Assembly: GCF_001884735.1 (NCBI RefSeq)
Contig: NZ_MJAP01000034.1
Location: 248,001 to 312,000 of the forward strand
Source of the DNA: Natronohydrobacter thiooxidans
GTDB taxonomy: Bacteria; Pseudomonadota; Alphaproteobacteria; Rhodobacterales; Rhodobacteraceae
Length of the DNA: 64,000 nucleotides
Direction of reading: 5' to 3'
The notes under the pieces: generated by a model
What the model saw: only the letters and a program-made list of their open reading frames with translations
Told to the model about the DNA's origin: nothing
Databases searched by the model: none
Translations under genes and position numbers: made by a program
Shown: positions 1 to 8,396 of the stretch, one piece after another
Numbering within the stretch: position 1 is the first letter of the stretch
Layout: each line of letters opens with the position of its first letter

Positions 1-207
1 AGCGGGCCGCGGGTCTGCACCGGGGCGGGCTTTGCGATGGCGGAAGCTGTGCTGATTCTGGCGCGGCTCCTTTGCGACTGGGAGTTTACAGCCATCGAGG
101 GGCGGGAGCCGGTGCCGATGGCGCATATGACGGTGCGCGCGCGTGACGGGATCTGGCTTCGTCTGAGCGCCCGCACGGTGTCGCCACAGGAAAGCCCCGA
201 TATCTGA
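1..207 (+). CDS. Cytochrome P450, C-terminal end (partial)
   Basis: The window opens inside a reading frame that ends at a TGA at 205-207. Its first residues (SGPRVCTGAGFAMAEA) form the haem-binding loop of cytochrome P450: the Cys that ligates haem iron, the following Gly, and the Ala-rich start of helix L. About 50 residues of the usual C-terminal beta region follow. Only the last 68 residues are visible, so the subfamily and substrate cannot be told. P450s are haem-thiolate monooxygenases that insert one oxygen atom into an organic substrate using electrons from a ferredoxin or reductase. Codon use is GC-rich, like the native genes of the window. Identification as a P450 is firm for so short a piece because of the Cys motif; everything about its role is unknown. 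Confidence 0.85.
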   Translation, partial: SGPRVCTGAGFAMAEAVLILARLLCDWEFTAIEGREPVPMAHMTVRARDGIWLRLSARTVSPQESPDI

Positions 208-238
208 CCGGCGCACCGTTGCCGAGCTGACTGTCCGG

Positions 239-265
239 CCCGGCACAGATGCAAATCTGCCCGGG
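239..265 (+). terminator. Possible stem-loop after the P450 gene
   Basis: An interrupted inverted repeat lies 31 bases after the P450 stop: CCCGG (239-243) with CCGGG (261-265) outside, and CAGAT (246-250) with ATCTG (255-259) inside, around a GCAA loop. There is no T-run, so this is a weak terminator candidate. The rest of 208-565 shows no convincing gene. Confidence 0.3.
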
Positions 266-565
266 GGGCGGGCGAGACCGATTCGAAATCAGCGGTATCG
301 GGCAGGCGAGTCCCGCCGGTGGGTTACCCGCGTTTTCCCTGCCAGCGCCACGAGGCAAGGTGAGACGTCCAAAAAATTAACCTTTTGTCATATCGCGTCA
401 TGCAAAGAGGCCCGCGCGACGCCATCGCTTGCGGCAAACCCCGTTGCGGCAGCCTGCCGCTGTGATTCGCAGGCGACAGGCCGGGCGCATTCAGGGGGCC
501 GTCTTGCGGGGTGCGGGCCTATGCGACCTCGGCGTCCGACATCAGACCGGCCCGGAATGTCATCA

Positions 566-599
566 CTGTCACACCACTGTCATAGAGCCTCGCTATCAG
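566..599 (+). promoter_or_regulatory. PHO box and -10 element of pstS
   Basis: CTGTCAC (566-572), a 4-base spacer and CTGTCAT (577-583) match the PhoB consensus of two 7-base direct repeats, CTGTCAT, 11 bases apart, with one mismatch. A -10-like TATCAG sits at 594-599, 10 bases after the box, which is the usual place because PhoB replaces the -35 contact. The pstS start codon is about 50 bases further on. This strongly suggests induction by phosphate starvation through PhoB. Confidence 0.85.
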
Positions 600-648
600 C
601 AGCGCATCGAAACAGCCCGGACCGGGCGCTATCCAAAAGGAGCGTTTC

Positions 649-1614
649 ATGCGCAACTTCCGTACCCTCACGCTGACAGCTTCGGCATTGGCCCTGAGCG
701 TTGGTGTGGCCAATGCCCAGAATGTCGATCCCAACCTGCCGACCTATGAGGCAGGTTCGGGTGTATCGGGCAACCTGACCTCGATCGGGTCGGACACGCT
801 CAACAACCTGATGACGCTCTGGTCGGAAGGGTTCCGCAGCTTCTATCCGAATGTCGCCGTGCAGATTCAGGGCGCTGGTTCGGGCACCGCTCCGCCCGCG
901 CTGATCGAAGGCACCGCCCAGTTCGGCCCGATGTCGCGCGCGATGCGTGGCTCCGAGATCGAAGAATTTGAAGCCCGCTACGGCTATCCGCCGATCCCGC
1001 TGCGCGGCGCGATTGACGCGATTGGTGTCTTCGTGCACCGCGACAACCCTGTCACCTGCCTGAGCCTGCAGGAAGTTGATGCGATCTTCTCCTCGACCCG
1101 CGCGGGCGGTGCCGATGCGGCGATCACGACCTGGGGCGAAGTCGGTGCGGAAGGTGAATGGGCAGATCGCCCCATCGCCATGTATGGCCGGAACTCGGCC
1201 TCGGGCACCTATGGCTATTTCAAGGATGTGGCGCTGTTTGGCGGCGATTACAGCCCCGAAGTGCGTGAACAGCCCGGTTCCTCGACCGTGATTCAGGGGG
1301 TTGCCGCTGATCTGGGGGGCATCGGCTATTCCGGTGTGGGCTATGGCACGGCTGACGTGCGCGCGCTGGAAATCCGTGGCGAGGATGGCAATTGCTATTC
1401 GACCGAGGATGCGCCGGAAGGCACCTATCCGGTTGCCCGGTTCCTCTATGTCTACATGAATGTCGATCCTAATGCTGAACTGGAGCCGCTGCGCGCCGAA
1501 TTCGTGCGCTATGTCTACAGCCAGCAGGGGCAGGCCGATGTGGTCCGCGCAGGCTTCTTCCCGGTGACGGCGCGCATTGCAGACATGGATCTGGAAGCTT
1601 TCGGTCTGAAGTAA
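649..1614 (+). CDS. pstS: Phosphate ABC transporter, periplasmic substrate-binding protein PstS
   Basis: 321 residues. It binds phosphate in the periplasm and delivers it to the PstCAB importer. A Sec signal peptide covers about residues 1-24 (basic start, hydrophobic core, cleavage near ANA-QN). The mature protein has the PstS-type phosphate-binding motif near its start (SIGSDTL), the GAGSGTAPPALIEG stretch, and a later SASGTYGYF segment, all typical of PBP-like phosphate proteins. The ATG at 649 follows AAGGAG at good spacing. It is the first gene of pstS-pstC-pstA-pstB, is preceded by a PHO box (566-583), and is followed by a strong terminator (1631-1668), so it can be made in excess over the membrane subunits. 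Function is inferred from family and operon; confidence is high. Confidence 0.95.
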   Translation: MRNFRTLTLTASALALSVGVANAQNVDPNLPTYEAGSGVSGNLTSIGSDTLNNLMTLWSEGFRSFYPNVAVQIQGAGSGTAPPALIEGTAQFGPMSRAMRGSEIEEFEARYGYPPIPLRGAIDAIGVFVHRDNPVTCLSLQEVDAIFSSTRAGGADAAITTWGEVGAEGEWADRPIAMYGRNSASGTYGYFKDVALFGGDYSPEVREQPGSSTVIQGVAADLGGIGYSGVGYGTADVRALEIRGEDGNCYSTEDAPEGTYPVARFLYVYMNVDPNAELEPLRAEFVRYVYSQQGQADVVRAGFFPVTARIADMDLEAFGLK

Positions 1615-1630
1615 GATCGCAACTCTCGCG

Positions 1631-1668
1631 GGTGAGGCAGTTTGCGCTGCCTCACCCTCTCGTTTTTT
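1631..1668 (+). terminator. Rho-independent terminator between pstS and pstC
   Basis: A perfect 10-bp stem, GGTGAGGCAG (1631-1640) and CTGCCTCACC (1647-1656), with a 6-base loop is followed by CTCTCGTTTTTT (1657-1668). It lies inside the operon, 17 bases after the pstS stop, and probably lets only part of the transcripts continue into pstCAB. Confidence 0.85.
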
Positions 1669-1691
1669 CCGGCACGCATGGACAGGACCAG

Positions 1692-4319
1692 ATGAGCGAC
1701 AGCCAAGCCATAAGTCAGACTCAGGAGCGCGCGGCCTCTGCGCGAAAACGCCGGATGACCACCCGCGCCAGCGTCAAGATCGGCGAGCGGGTTGCGGGGG
1801 GCGTCATTACGGTCGGTGGCCTGATGGTCATTGTTGCGGTTCTGGGGATCATGGTGTTCCTGTTCCGGGTCGTGGCCCCCCTGATGGCGGGCGGCGAGAT
1901 GCATGGGTCGGTGCGCCACCAGCTTGCCACGCCTGCGCCGGTGGTCTGGGTGAATGGTGATGAATTCCAGACCCTTTCAACGGTCCTGAGCAGTGACGGC
2001 ACGGCGCTGACCTATCACCTGCCGACGGGCACAGAGATTTCGCGCGAGGTTCTGGATTTCGAGGGCGCGACGGTCACAGCGATCAGCGGCACGCTGGAAC
2101 GCGACCGCGTGGCGCTGGGCTTTGACGATGGCACAGTGCGTTTCGCGACGCTGGGGTTTGAAGCGACAGCAACAGCGCAGGCGCGCATGCCGACCGGGCT
2201 GAGCGCGCTGACCATGCGCGACCAGCGGCTTGAGGGTCGGGTCTTCACGCGCGTGGGGTCGGGCGATTTCCGCACCCTGTCGGCCCTGTCAGAGCTGCGC
2301 ACGGTCGAGCAGATCTCGGATGAAGCGATCATTGCGCTGGATTACCGCATCGGCGGCACGCCAGAGCGCCCGATCATCGCTTTTGCGACGGTCGATGCGC
2401 AGGGGCAGGTGCGTGTGAGCCGCTCGCGCGTGCAGATCAACATGATGACCGGCGACGAGACTGTGACCACCACCACCACCGACTTGCCGCCCATCGGGCT
2501 GCAGGGCGATGAGCAGGTGACGGGGATCCTGCTGTCGGGCAATGCCGACCGCGTACTGATTTCCTCGGATGGCGGGTTCATCTACCGCTATGACCTGCGC
2601 AATCTGGACGCCGCCAGCATGGCCGAGCGCCGCCGCGTCGCCGATGACGGGATTGCGGTGACGGCGATGACCTTTCTGACCGCCGAGGATGCGCTGGTCG
2701 TGGGCACCGAGCGCGGCGATGTGATGGTCTATTTCCGGCTGCAGACCGGGACCGGCACGACGACAGACGGGCGCGAACTGGTGCGCGCGCGGACCCATGC
2801 TTCGATGCCCGCCAGCGTGACCGATATCTCGGAAGCGCAGCGCTCGAAGGAATTTGTCGTCACCGATGCCGAGGGCAATGTCTGGGTCTATCATTCGACC
2901 TCGGATCAGGTTCTGATGCGCATGTCGCGCAGCGGCGCGCTGGGGGCCGAGACGCAGGCTATGATTTTCCCGCGCGGCAATGGGGTACTGCTGGCGGCCG
3001 AGACCGGTGAGGTGGAAGGCTGGCAGTATTCGCAGGCCCATCCCGAAGTGACGCTGAAAGTGCTCTTCGGCAAGATCTGGTATGAAGGTTACAATCAGCC
3101 CGAATATATCTGGCAGTCCACCGCCGGAACCGATCTGGCAGAACCGAAATATTCGCTCGTGCCGCTGATCTTCGGCACGTTCAAGGCGGCGTTCTATGCG
3201 ATGATCTTTGCCGTGCCGATTGCGCTGATGGCGGCGATCTATACGTCCGAATTCGTCGACAAGCGCGTGCGCGGTACTGTCAAGCCGATGATGGAAATGA
3301 TGGAATCGCTGCCGACCGTGGTTCTGGGCTTCATTGCGGCGCTGGTGCTGGCGCCGCTGGTCGAGGAATGGATCGGCGCGGTGCTTCTGGGCTTCTTCGC
3401 GCTGCCGATGGGGCTGATGATCGGGGCTTTCCTATGGCAGACCCTGCCTGCGCAAATGGCCCTGAAATATGACGGTTTCCCGAAATTCACGCTGATGGGG
3501 GTGTCCATCCTTGTGACGGCCTGGATTGCGTCGCGGCTGGGTGTCACGCTGGAACAGCTGCTGTTCTATGGCGATTTCAAGCAATGGACCACGGGCCGGA
3601 TCGGCACTGGGACACCCTTCATGTTCCTGATCCTGCTGCCGCTGAGCTATTTCGTGACCGCATGGGCCTTCCGCAAGCAATTCGGGCATCATTACCGCGA
3701 CCTGATCTCGGGCATGGACCGTTCGCGGGCCGGGATGGTCGATGCCGGTCGCTGGATCGCACTTCTGGGGATTGCGATGATCCTGTCCTATGCGGTGGCC
3801 GCGCTCCTGACGCTGATCGGCTATGACCCGCGCGGCAGTTTCATCGACAGCTACCAGCAACGCAACGCGCTGGTGGTGGGCTTCATCATGGCTTTCGCGG
3901 TGATCCCCAATATCTACACGCTGGCAGAGGATGCGCTGAATTCCGTGCCCGGCCATCTGCGCGCAGCCTCGCTGGCTTGCGGCGCGACGCCCTGGCAGAC
4001 CGCGCGCTGGGTGGTGCTTCCGACCGCCGCGTCAGGCGTGTTCTCGGCAGTGATGATGGGCATGGGCCGCGCGGTGGGCGAGACGATGATCGTGGTCATG
4101 GCGGCAGGCAATACGCCGATCATGGAATGGAACATCTTCTCGGGGCTGCGCACGCTTTCGGCCAATATCGCGATTGAACTGCCCGAAGCGGTGAAGGATG
4201 GCACGAATTACCGCGTGTTGTTCCTTGCGGCGCTGACGCTCTTCATCATGACCTTCGTCATCAATACAGGCGCGGAACTGATCCGCCAGCGCTTCCGCAA
4301 GCGCGCCTTCAATCTGTAA
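1692..4319 (+). CDS. pstC: Phosphate ABC transporter permease PstC with large N-terminal extracytoplasmic domain
   Basis: 875 residues from the ATG at 1692; an upstream in-frame start at 1632 would begin inside the terminator, so it is not chosen. One membrane helix lies at about residues 35-62. About 400 residues of soluble, beta-rich sequence follow, with repeats such as SDGGFIYRYDL, ERGDVMVYF and EGNVWVYHS that look like blades of a beta-propeller. The C-terminal 390 residues form the BPD_transp_1 permease domain with about six helices and the EAA-type loop (SLACGATPWQTARWVVLP) that contacts the ATPase. Ordinary PstC is about 300-320 residues. The long form is known in some proteobacteria, paired with a long PstA, as here. 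With PstA it forms the phosphate channel in the inner membrane. Confidence 0.93.
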   Translation: MSDSQAISQTQERAASARKRRMTTRASVKIGERVAGGVITVGGLMVIVAVLGIMVFLFRVVAPLMAGGEMHGSVRHQLATPAPVVWVNGDEFQTLSTVLSSDGTALTYHLPTGTEISREVLDFEGATVTAISGTLERDRVALGFDDGTVRFATLGFEATATAQARMPTGLSALTMRDQRLEGRVFTRVGSGDFRTLSALSELRTVEQISDEAIIALDYRIGGTPERPIIAFATVDAQGQVRVSRSRVQINMMTGDETVTTTTTDLPPIGLQGDEQVTGILLSGNADRVLISSDGGFIYRYDLRNLDAASMAERRRVADDGIAVTAMTFLTAEDALVVGTERGDVMVYFRLQTGTGTTTDGRELVRARTHASMPASVTDISEAQRSKEFVVTDAEGNVWVYHSTSDQVLMRMSRSGALGAETQAMIFPRGNGVLLAAETGEVEGWQYSQAHPEVTLKVLFGKIWYEGYNQPEYIWQSTAGTDLAEPKYSLVPLIFGTFKAAFYAMIFAVPIALMAAIYTSEFVDKRVRGTVKPMMEMMESLPTVVLGFIAALVLAPLVEEWIGAVLLGFFALPMGLMIGAFLWQTLPAQMALKYDGFPKFTLMGVSILVTAWIASRLGVTLEQLLFYGDFKQWTTGRIGTGTPFMFLILLPLSYFVTAWAFRKQFGHHYRDLISGMDRSRAGMVDAGRWIALLGIAMILSYAVAALLTLIGYDPRGSFIDSYQQRNALVVGFIMAFAVIPNIYTLAEDALNSVPGHLRAASLACGATPWQTARWVVLPTAASGVFSAVMMGMGRAVGETMIVVMAAGNTPIMEWNIFSGLRTLSANIAIELPEAVKDGTNYRVLFLAALTLFIMTFVINTGAELIRQRFRKRAFNL

Positions 4320-4339
4320 ATCAGGGCTTGGGAACCGAT

Positions 4340-6088
4340 ATGACCAGCTTGAACGAACAACTTCCGCCCGCATCCGGTGCTGCAGGTGCGGCTGGCGTGG
4401 CCGCGCGAGAGGCGGTCGCCCCGCGCGGGCGGCGGCGCTATTCGGCGGATCTCTCCGCGCTTGGGGAACCCGCGCTCTGGGGTTTCGGGGGCGCGCTTGC
4501 GCTCGGGATCATCATGATCGCGCTTTTTCTGATGGTGGTGCTCTATAACGGGGCCACGACATTCTGGCCGAAACCCATCGAGCGCGTGGAGCTGACCGAT
4601 GGTACGGTGCTTGCGGGTGTCGAGCGGCGCGGCACGATCTTCCGCCCCGATCTGGCCCGACTGGAGCCGGAGGTGCGCGAGACGGTTCAGGAGAATGACG
4701 GTTTCGCCTATCGCACGCTCTATCAGACTGCGAATTTCGACCTTTACGGCGATGATTTCCGCTGGGTGGCGGATTTCGAGATCGCCGATGTGACCCGGCC
4801 CGCCGAGTTCTACTATTTCGAGCGGCAGGTCTGGGGGGTGTTCGTCGGCCGGATTGCCGGGATGCAGGTCAATGGCGTCGCGATGGAGTATGACCCGGCG
4901 GTGTTCCGCCGCGAACAGGCCGCCGCGCGCGAGCGGTTCCGCGAGATCCGCAGGCTGGAGCGCAATGATATCGGGCGCATCAACAATCTGATCGAGCGCG
5001 AAAGGCTGAACCAGCGCCGCGCCATCCTGCGCCAGGGCGAGGAAGCTGCAGCGCCCACGATTGCACAGTCACAGGAACGTATCGCGGAATTGCAGGCCGA
5101 GTTTCAGGTGCTTCAGGCGCGCGTCAACGAGATCCGGGCGCTGGACCGCGGGTTTCGCGTAACATTGGAAGAGGTCGGCGGGCGTCAGATCGAGCCGGAG
5201 ATGAGCCAGATCGTGCGCTATTTCGCGGCGAATGACCTGAGCTGGGCGCAGAAACTCGGGATTTACGTCTCCCGTTGGGGCGAGTTCGTCTCGGCAGAAC
5301 CGCGTGAGGCCAATACGCAAGGCGGTGTGCTGCCCGCGATCTTTGGCACGGTCGCCATGACGCTTCTGATGGTGATCTTCGTGGCGCCCTTCGGTGTGAT
5401 CACCGCGCTCTATCTGCGTGAATATGCCAAACAGGGGCGGATCACCTCGATTGTTCGTATTTCCGTCAACAATCTGGCCGGTGTGCCCAGTATTGTTTAC
5501 GGTGTCTTTGGTCTGGGCTTTTTCGCCTATACGATGGGCGGCACGATCGACCAGTTGTTCTATCCTGAGAACCTGCCCAACCCGACCTTCGGCAAGGGCG
5601 GGATCCTCTGGGCCTCGCTGACGCTGGCGCTGTTGACGGTGCCCGTGGTGATTGTCGCCACTGAAGAGGCGCTGGCCGCCGTGCCGCGCTCGATGCGCGA
5701 AGGCTCGCTCGCCTGTGGTGCCTCGAAATGGCAGACCATCCGCTATGTCGTGCTGCCCAAGGCCCTGCCGGGGATCATGACCGGCATGATCCTGGCGATG
5801 GCGCGCGGGGCGGGCGAGGTGGCGCCGCTGATGCTGGTGGGGGTCGTGAAACTGGCACCCGCCCTGCCCATCGACGGCTTCTACCCCTTCATCCATCTGG
5901 ACCGCAGCTTCATGCATCTGGGCTTCCACATCTTCGACGTGGGCTTCCAGTCGCGCAATTCGGAAGCGGGCAAGCCCATGGTCTTTGTGACCACGCTGCT
6001 GTTGCTGACGCTTATCGTGATCATGAACGCCACCGCCATCATCGTCCGCAACCGCCTGAAGCGCAAATACGCCACTGGCCAGTTCTGA
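4340..6088 (+). CDS. pstA: Phosphate ABC transporter permease PstA, long form
   Basis: 582 residues from the ATG at 4340, which has GGGA 7 bases upstream; an in-frame TTG at 4328 is less likely. A membrane helix near residues 55-80 is followed by an extracytoplasmic segment that includes a highly charged, coiled-coil-like stretch at about residues 190-270 (rich in Arg, Glu and Gln). The permease domain then follows with the EAA loop (SLACGASKWQTIRYVVLPKALPG). Typical PstA is about 300 residues, so roughly 280 residues are extra and most lie outside the membrane. Together with the long PstC it probably builds an enlarged periplasmic platform for PstS. The gene starts 20 bases after pstC and ends 9 bases before pstB. 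Confidence 0.92.
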   Translation: MTSLNEQLPPASGAAGAAGVAAREAVAPRGRRRYSADLSALGEPALWGFGGALALGIIMIALFLMVVLYNGATTFWPKPIERVELTDGTVLAGVERRGTIFRPDLARLEPEVRETVQENDGFAYRTLYQTANFDLYGDDFRWVADFEIADVTRPAEFYYFERQVWGVFVGRIAGMQVNGVAMEYDPAVFRREQAAARERFREIRRLERNDIGRINNLIERERLNQRRAILRQGEEAAAPTIAQSQERIAELQAEFQVLQARVNEIRALDRGFRVTLEEVGGRQIEPEMSQIVRYFAANDLSWAQKLGIYVSRWGEFVSAEPREANTQGGVLPAIFGTVAMTLLMVIFVAPFGVITALYLREYAKQGRITSIVRISVNNLAGVPSIVYGVFGLGFFAYTMGGTIDQLFYPENLPNPTFGKGGILWASLTLALLTVPVVIVATEEALAAVPRSMREGSLACGASKWQTIRYVVLPKALPGIMTGMILAMARGAGEVAPLMLVGVVKLAPALPIDGFYPFIHLDRSFMHLGFHIFDVGFQSRNSEAGKPMVFVTTLLLLTLIVIMNATAIIVRNRLKRKYATGQF

Positions 6089-6097
6089 GATAGACCC

Positions 6098-6907
6098 ATG
6101 CAAGACACACTAGAGTTCGAGCCGACCGCCTATCACTTCAAGACATCCGACGAGGGCACGGCGCTGGATATCCGCGATTTCAACCTGTGGTATGGCCAGA
6201 AACAGGCGCTGTTCGACAATAATCTGGAGATCCAGAAAGGGCAGGTGACAGCCCTGATCGGCCCCTCGGGATGCGGAAAATCCACGCTGCTGCGCTGTCT
6301 GAACCGGATGAATGATCTGGTCGATGATCTGCGGATTGAAGGGCGGATCACGGTGGATGGTTTCGACATCTATGCCAAGGGCGTCGATGTGATCGCGTTG
6401 CGCAAGCGCATGGGGATGGTGTTCCAGAAGCCCAACCCGTTTGCCATGTCGATCTATGACAACATCACCTATCCGCTGCGCGTGGACGGGGTGACAAAGA
6501 AATCCATTCTGGATGAAACGGTCGAGCGGGCGCTGCAACAGGCGGCGCTGTGGAAAGAGGTCAAAGACCGGCTGAATGACAGCGCATTGGGTCTGTCGGG
6601 CGGGCAACAGCAGCGTCTGTGCATCGCGCGGGCCGTGGCCTCGGACCCGGAAGTGTTGCTGATGGATGAGCCCTGTTCGGCGCTGGACCCGATTGCCACC
6701 GCGCGGATCGAGGAACTCATAGAAGAGCTGAAAGGCACCTATTCGATTGTCATCGTGACCCATTCGATGGCGCAGGCCGCGCGTGTGTCGGACAATACCG
6801 CCTTCATGTATCTGGGGCGTCTGATCGAATATGGCGATACCGACACGATCTTTACCAACCCGCAGAAATCGCGCACCAATGATTATGTGACGGGGCGTTT
6901 CGGGTAA
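6098..6907 (+). CDS. pstB: Phosphate ABC transporter ATP-binding protein PstB
   Basis: 269 residues; the ATPase that drives phosphate import through PstCA. Visible motifs are Walker [10 protein letters not shown] (residues 55-63), the PstB-typical NRMNDL after it, the Q-loop in MVFQKPNPF, signature LSGGQ (166-170), Walker B LLMDEP (187-192) and the H-loop in [13 protein letters not shown]. PstB proteins characteristically have Cys in DEPCSALDP, as here. It is the last gene of the pst operon. In many proteobacteria phoU and phoB follow, but the next gene on this strand is an unrelated glycan protein after a 219-base gap. Length and motifs are normal and the assignment is firm. Confidence 0.96.
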   Translation: MQDTLEFEPTAYHFKTSDEGTALDIRDFNLWYGQKQALFDNNLEIQKGQVTALIGPSGCGKSTLLRCLNRMNDLVDDLRIEGRITVDGFDIYAKGVDVIALRKRMGMVFQKPNPFAMSIYDNITYPLRVDGVTKKSILDETVERALQQAALWKEVKDRLNDSALGLSGGQQQRLCIARAVASDPEVLLMDEPCSALDPIATARIEELIEELKGTYSIVIVTHSMAQAARVSDNTAFMYLGRLIEYGDTDTIFTNPQKSRTNDYVTGRFG

Positions 6908-6938
6908 GGGAACCCTCGGGGTCTCAAGCGCAGGATCA

Positions 6939-6958
6939 GCGGCCCTTCGCGGGGCCGC
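6939..6958 (+). terminator. Stem-loop after pstB
   Basis: GCGGCCC (6939-6945) pairs with GGGCCGC (6952-6958) around a 6-base loop, 31 bases after the pstB stop. No T-run follows, so termination is only possible, not certain. The rest of the gap to 7126 holds no recognisable feature. Confidence 0.4.
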
Positions 6959-7126
6959 AGATGGCGTTCCGGTACCGGGCCTGCGCGGGCCGCGCGGCTG
7001 TCCCTGATTGGTCACGCTTGGGCCGCTGCAGCGGCGAACGGGCAGGGTCAGCTTGATCTGCCCGGGGCGCTCTGTCACTGTCAGTTCAGTCAAGCGCGTG
7101 TCGGTGCAGGGATTGCAGGGAGAAGA

Positions 7127-8284
7127 ATGTCCATGGGGGCCCTGAAGGACCGGCTGAAGCGATCACTGGCCTGGCGTTTGTCAGAGACGCGCCGCCATCT
7201 CGATGACCTGACAGGCCGCATCCGCTATGCTGTGCAGCGCCAGACGGGGGCATTGCAGGTGACGGACGGGGCTGTGCAGATGTCAGAGCGTCTGGCCGTC
7301 TATGCGCTTTATCCGCAGCAGGGGATTCGGGACAGCCATATCCATGCGCTGCGTGCGCTCTATGATTGTGGCTACACGACCGTCGCGGTCTCGAACCTGC
7401 CGCTGACAGAGCAGGATCGCGCCCGGCTGGCACCGCTTTTATGGAAGCTGATCGAGCGGCCGAATTTCGGCTATGATTTCGGTGCCTATCGCGAAGGGAT
7501 CCGGGCCGTGACCCCGCATCTGGCAGGGGTGCAGCGGCTGGTGCTGATGAACGATTCGGTCTGGTTTCCCTTGCCCGGCGGGGCGGACTGGCCCTTGCAG
7601 GCCGAGGGGCTGGGCGTGGATGTCGCAGGCGCGGTGTCGAATTACGGGGTGGCCATGCCCGAGGCGCTGGCGCTGGACGGGTTTCAGTGGCGCTATGATC
7701 CGGGTCTGCCCCAGTTTCACTACTGTTCCTTCGCGCTCTCTTTCGGCCCAGTGGCGGTGCAGCATCCCGCATTCACGCGGTTCTGGCGCAGGATTCGTCT
7801 GACGGACAGCAAATTCCACACGGTGTTGCGCGGCGAGGTTGCACTGTCGCGGGCCCTGATCGGGGCAGGGCTCAGCCATGCGGAAACCTTGCGGATCAAG
7901 GATCTTGATACGCGGCTGGCGGCGCTCTCGACCGCTGATCTGCATCGCTTCGTCGCCGAACTGGCGATTCCCGAGGATCCGCGGCTGGAGGCCCTGCGCC
8001 AGCGTGTCCTTGCAGATCCGGAAGGGCCGGGGCAGCGGGTGCGGCTCTATTCAGCGGCGCTCGGGATTGTCGCGCTGACCGGACCGGCCTATGCGATGCC
8101 CGCCTATGCCCATGAGGTGCTGGGCCATCCCTTTCTGAAGAAATCGCCCCTGCGCCTGTCGCGCCCTGCGGCCGAGGCCACGCTGCGCCTGTCGCGGCGA
8201 TTGCCGGGAACGGTCGGGGCCGCGATCCATGCCGAGGCGCTGGAGCTTGCGCGCGCGCGTTTCGGCGAGGGGATCGGAAGCTGA
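7127..8284 (+). CDS. Rhamnan-synthesis-F-like (RgpF family) protein
   Basis: 385 residues. The stretch RLAVYALYPQQG..SHIHALRALYDCGYTTVAVSN, the NFGYDFGAYREGI motif and LMNDSVWFPL are the hallmarks of the rhamnan synthesis F family (RgpF, PF05045), found in polysaccharide and O-antigen gene clusters and thought to act in transfer or assembly of surface glycans. No signal peptide or membrane helix is evident, so a cytoplasmic or peripheral site is likely. The ATG at 7127 follows GGGAGAAGA; a second in-frame ATG lies 6 bases on. It stands alone here, without other glycosyltransferases or nucleotide-sugar genes beside it, so its substrate is unknown. Family assignment is confident; enzymatic role is inference. 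Confidence 0.75.
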   Translation: MSMGALKDRLKRSLAWRLSETRRHLDDLTGRIRYAVQRQTGALQVTDGAVQMSERLAVYALYPQQGIRDSHIHALRALYDCGYTTVAVSNLPLTEQDRARLAPLLWKLIERPNFGYDFGAYREGIRAVTPHLAGVQRLVLMNDSVWFPLPGGADWPLQAEGLGVDVAGAVSNYGVAMPEALALDGFQWRYDPGLPQFHYCSFALSFGPVAVQHPAFTRFWRRIRLTDSKFHTVLRGEVALSRALIGAGLSHAETLRIKDLDTRLAALSTADLHRFVAELAIPEDPRLEALRQRVLADPEGPGQRVRLYSAALGIVALTGPAYAMPAYAHEVLGHPFLKKSPLRLSRPAAEATLRLSRRLPGTVGAAIHAEALELARARFGEGIGS

Positions 8285-8396
8285 CCCCTGCCGCGCCGCG
8301 CGCGCCGGGCGGATGTGTCACAGCTGCCGCAGAGTGAAAGAATACGCGCCGGTGCTGGCCTGAGGGGCGGCTGCTCTATATAGATCGGCAACGAGT

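Noticed and set aside
5069..6103. A 344-codon minus-strand frame opposite pstA
   Set aside because: It is a His/Gln/Arg-rich shadow without a ribosome site; pstA is certain.
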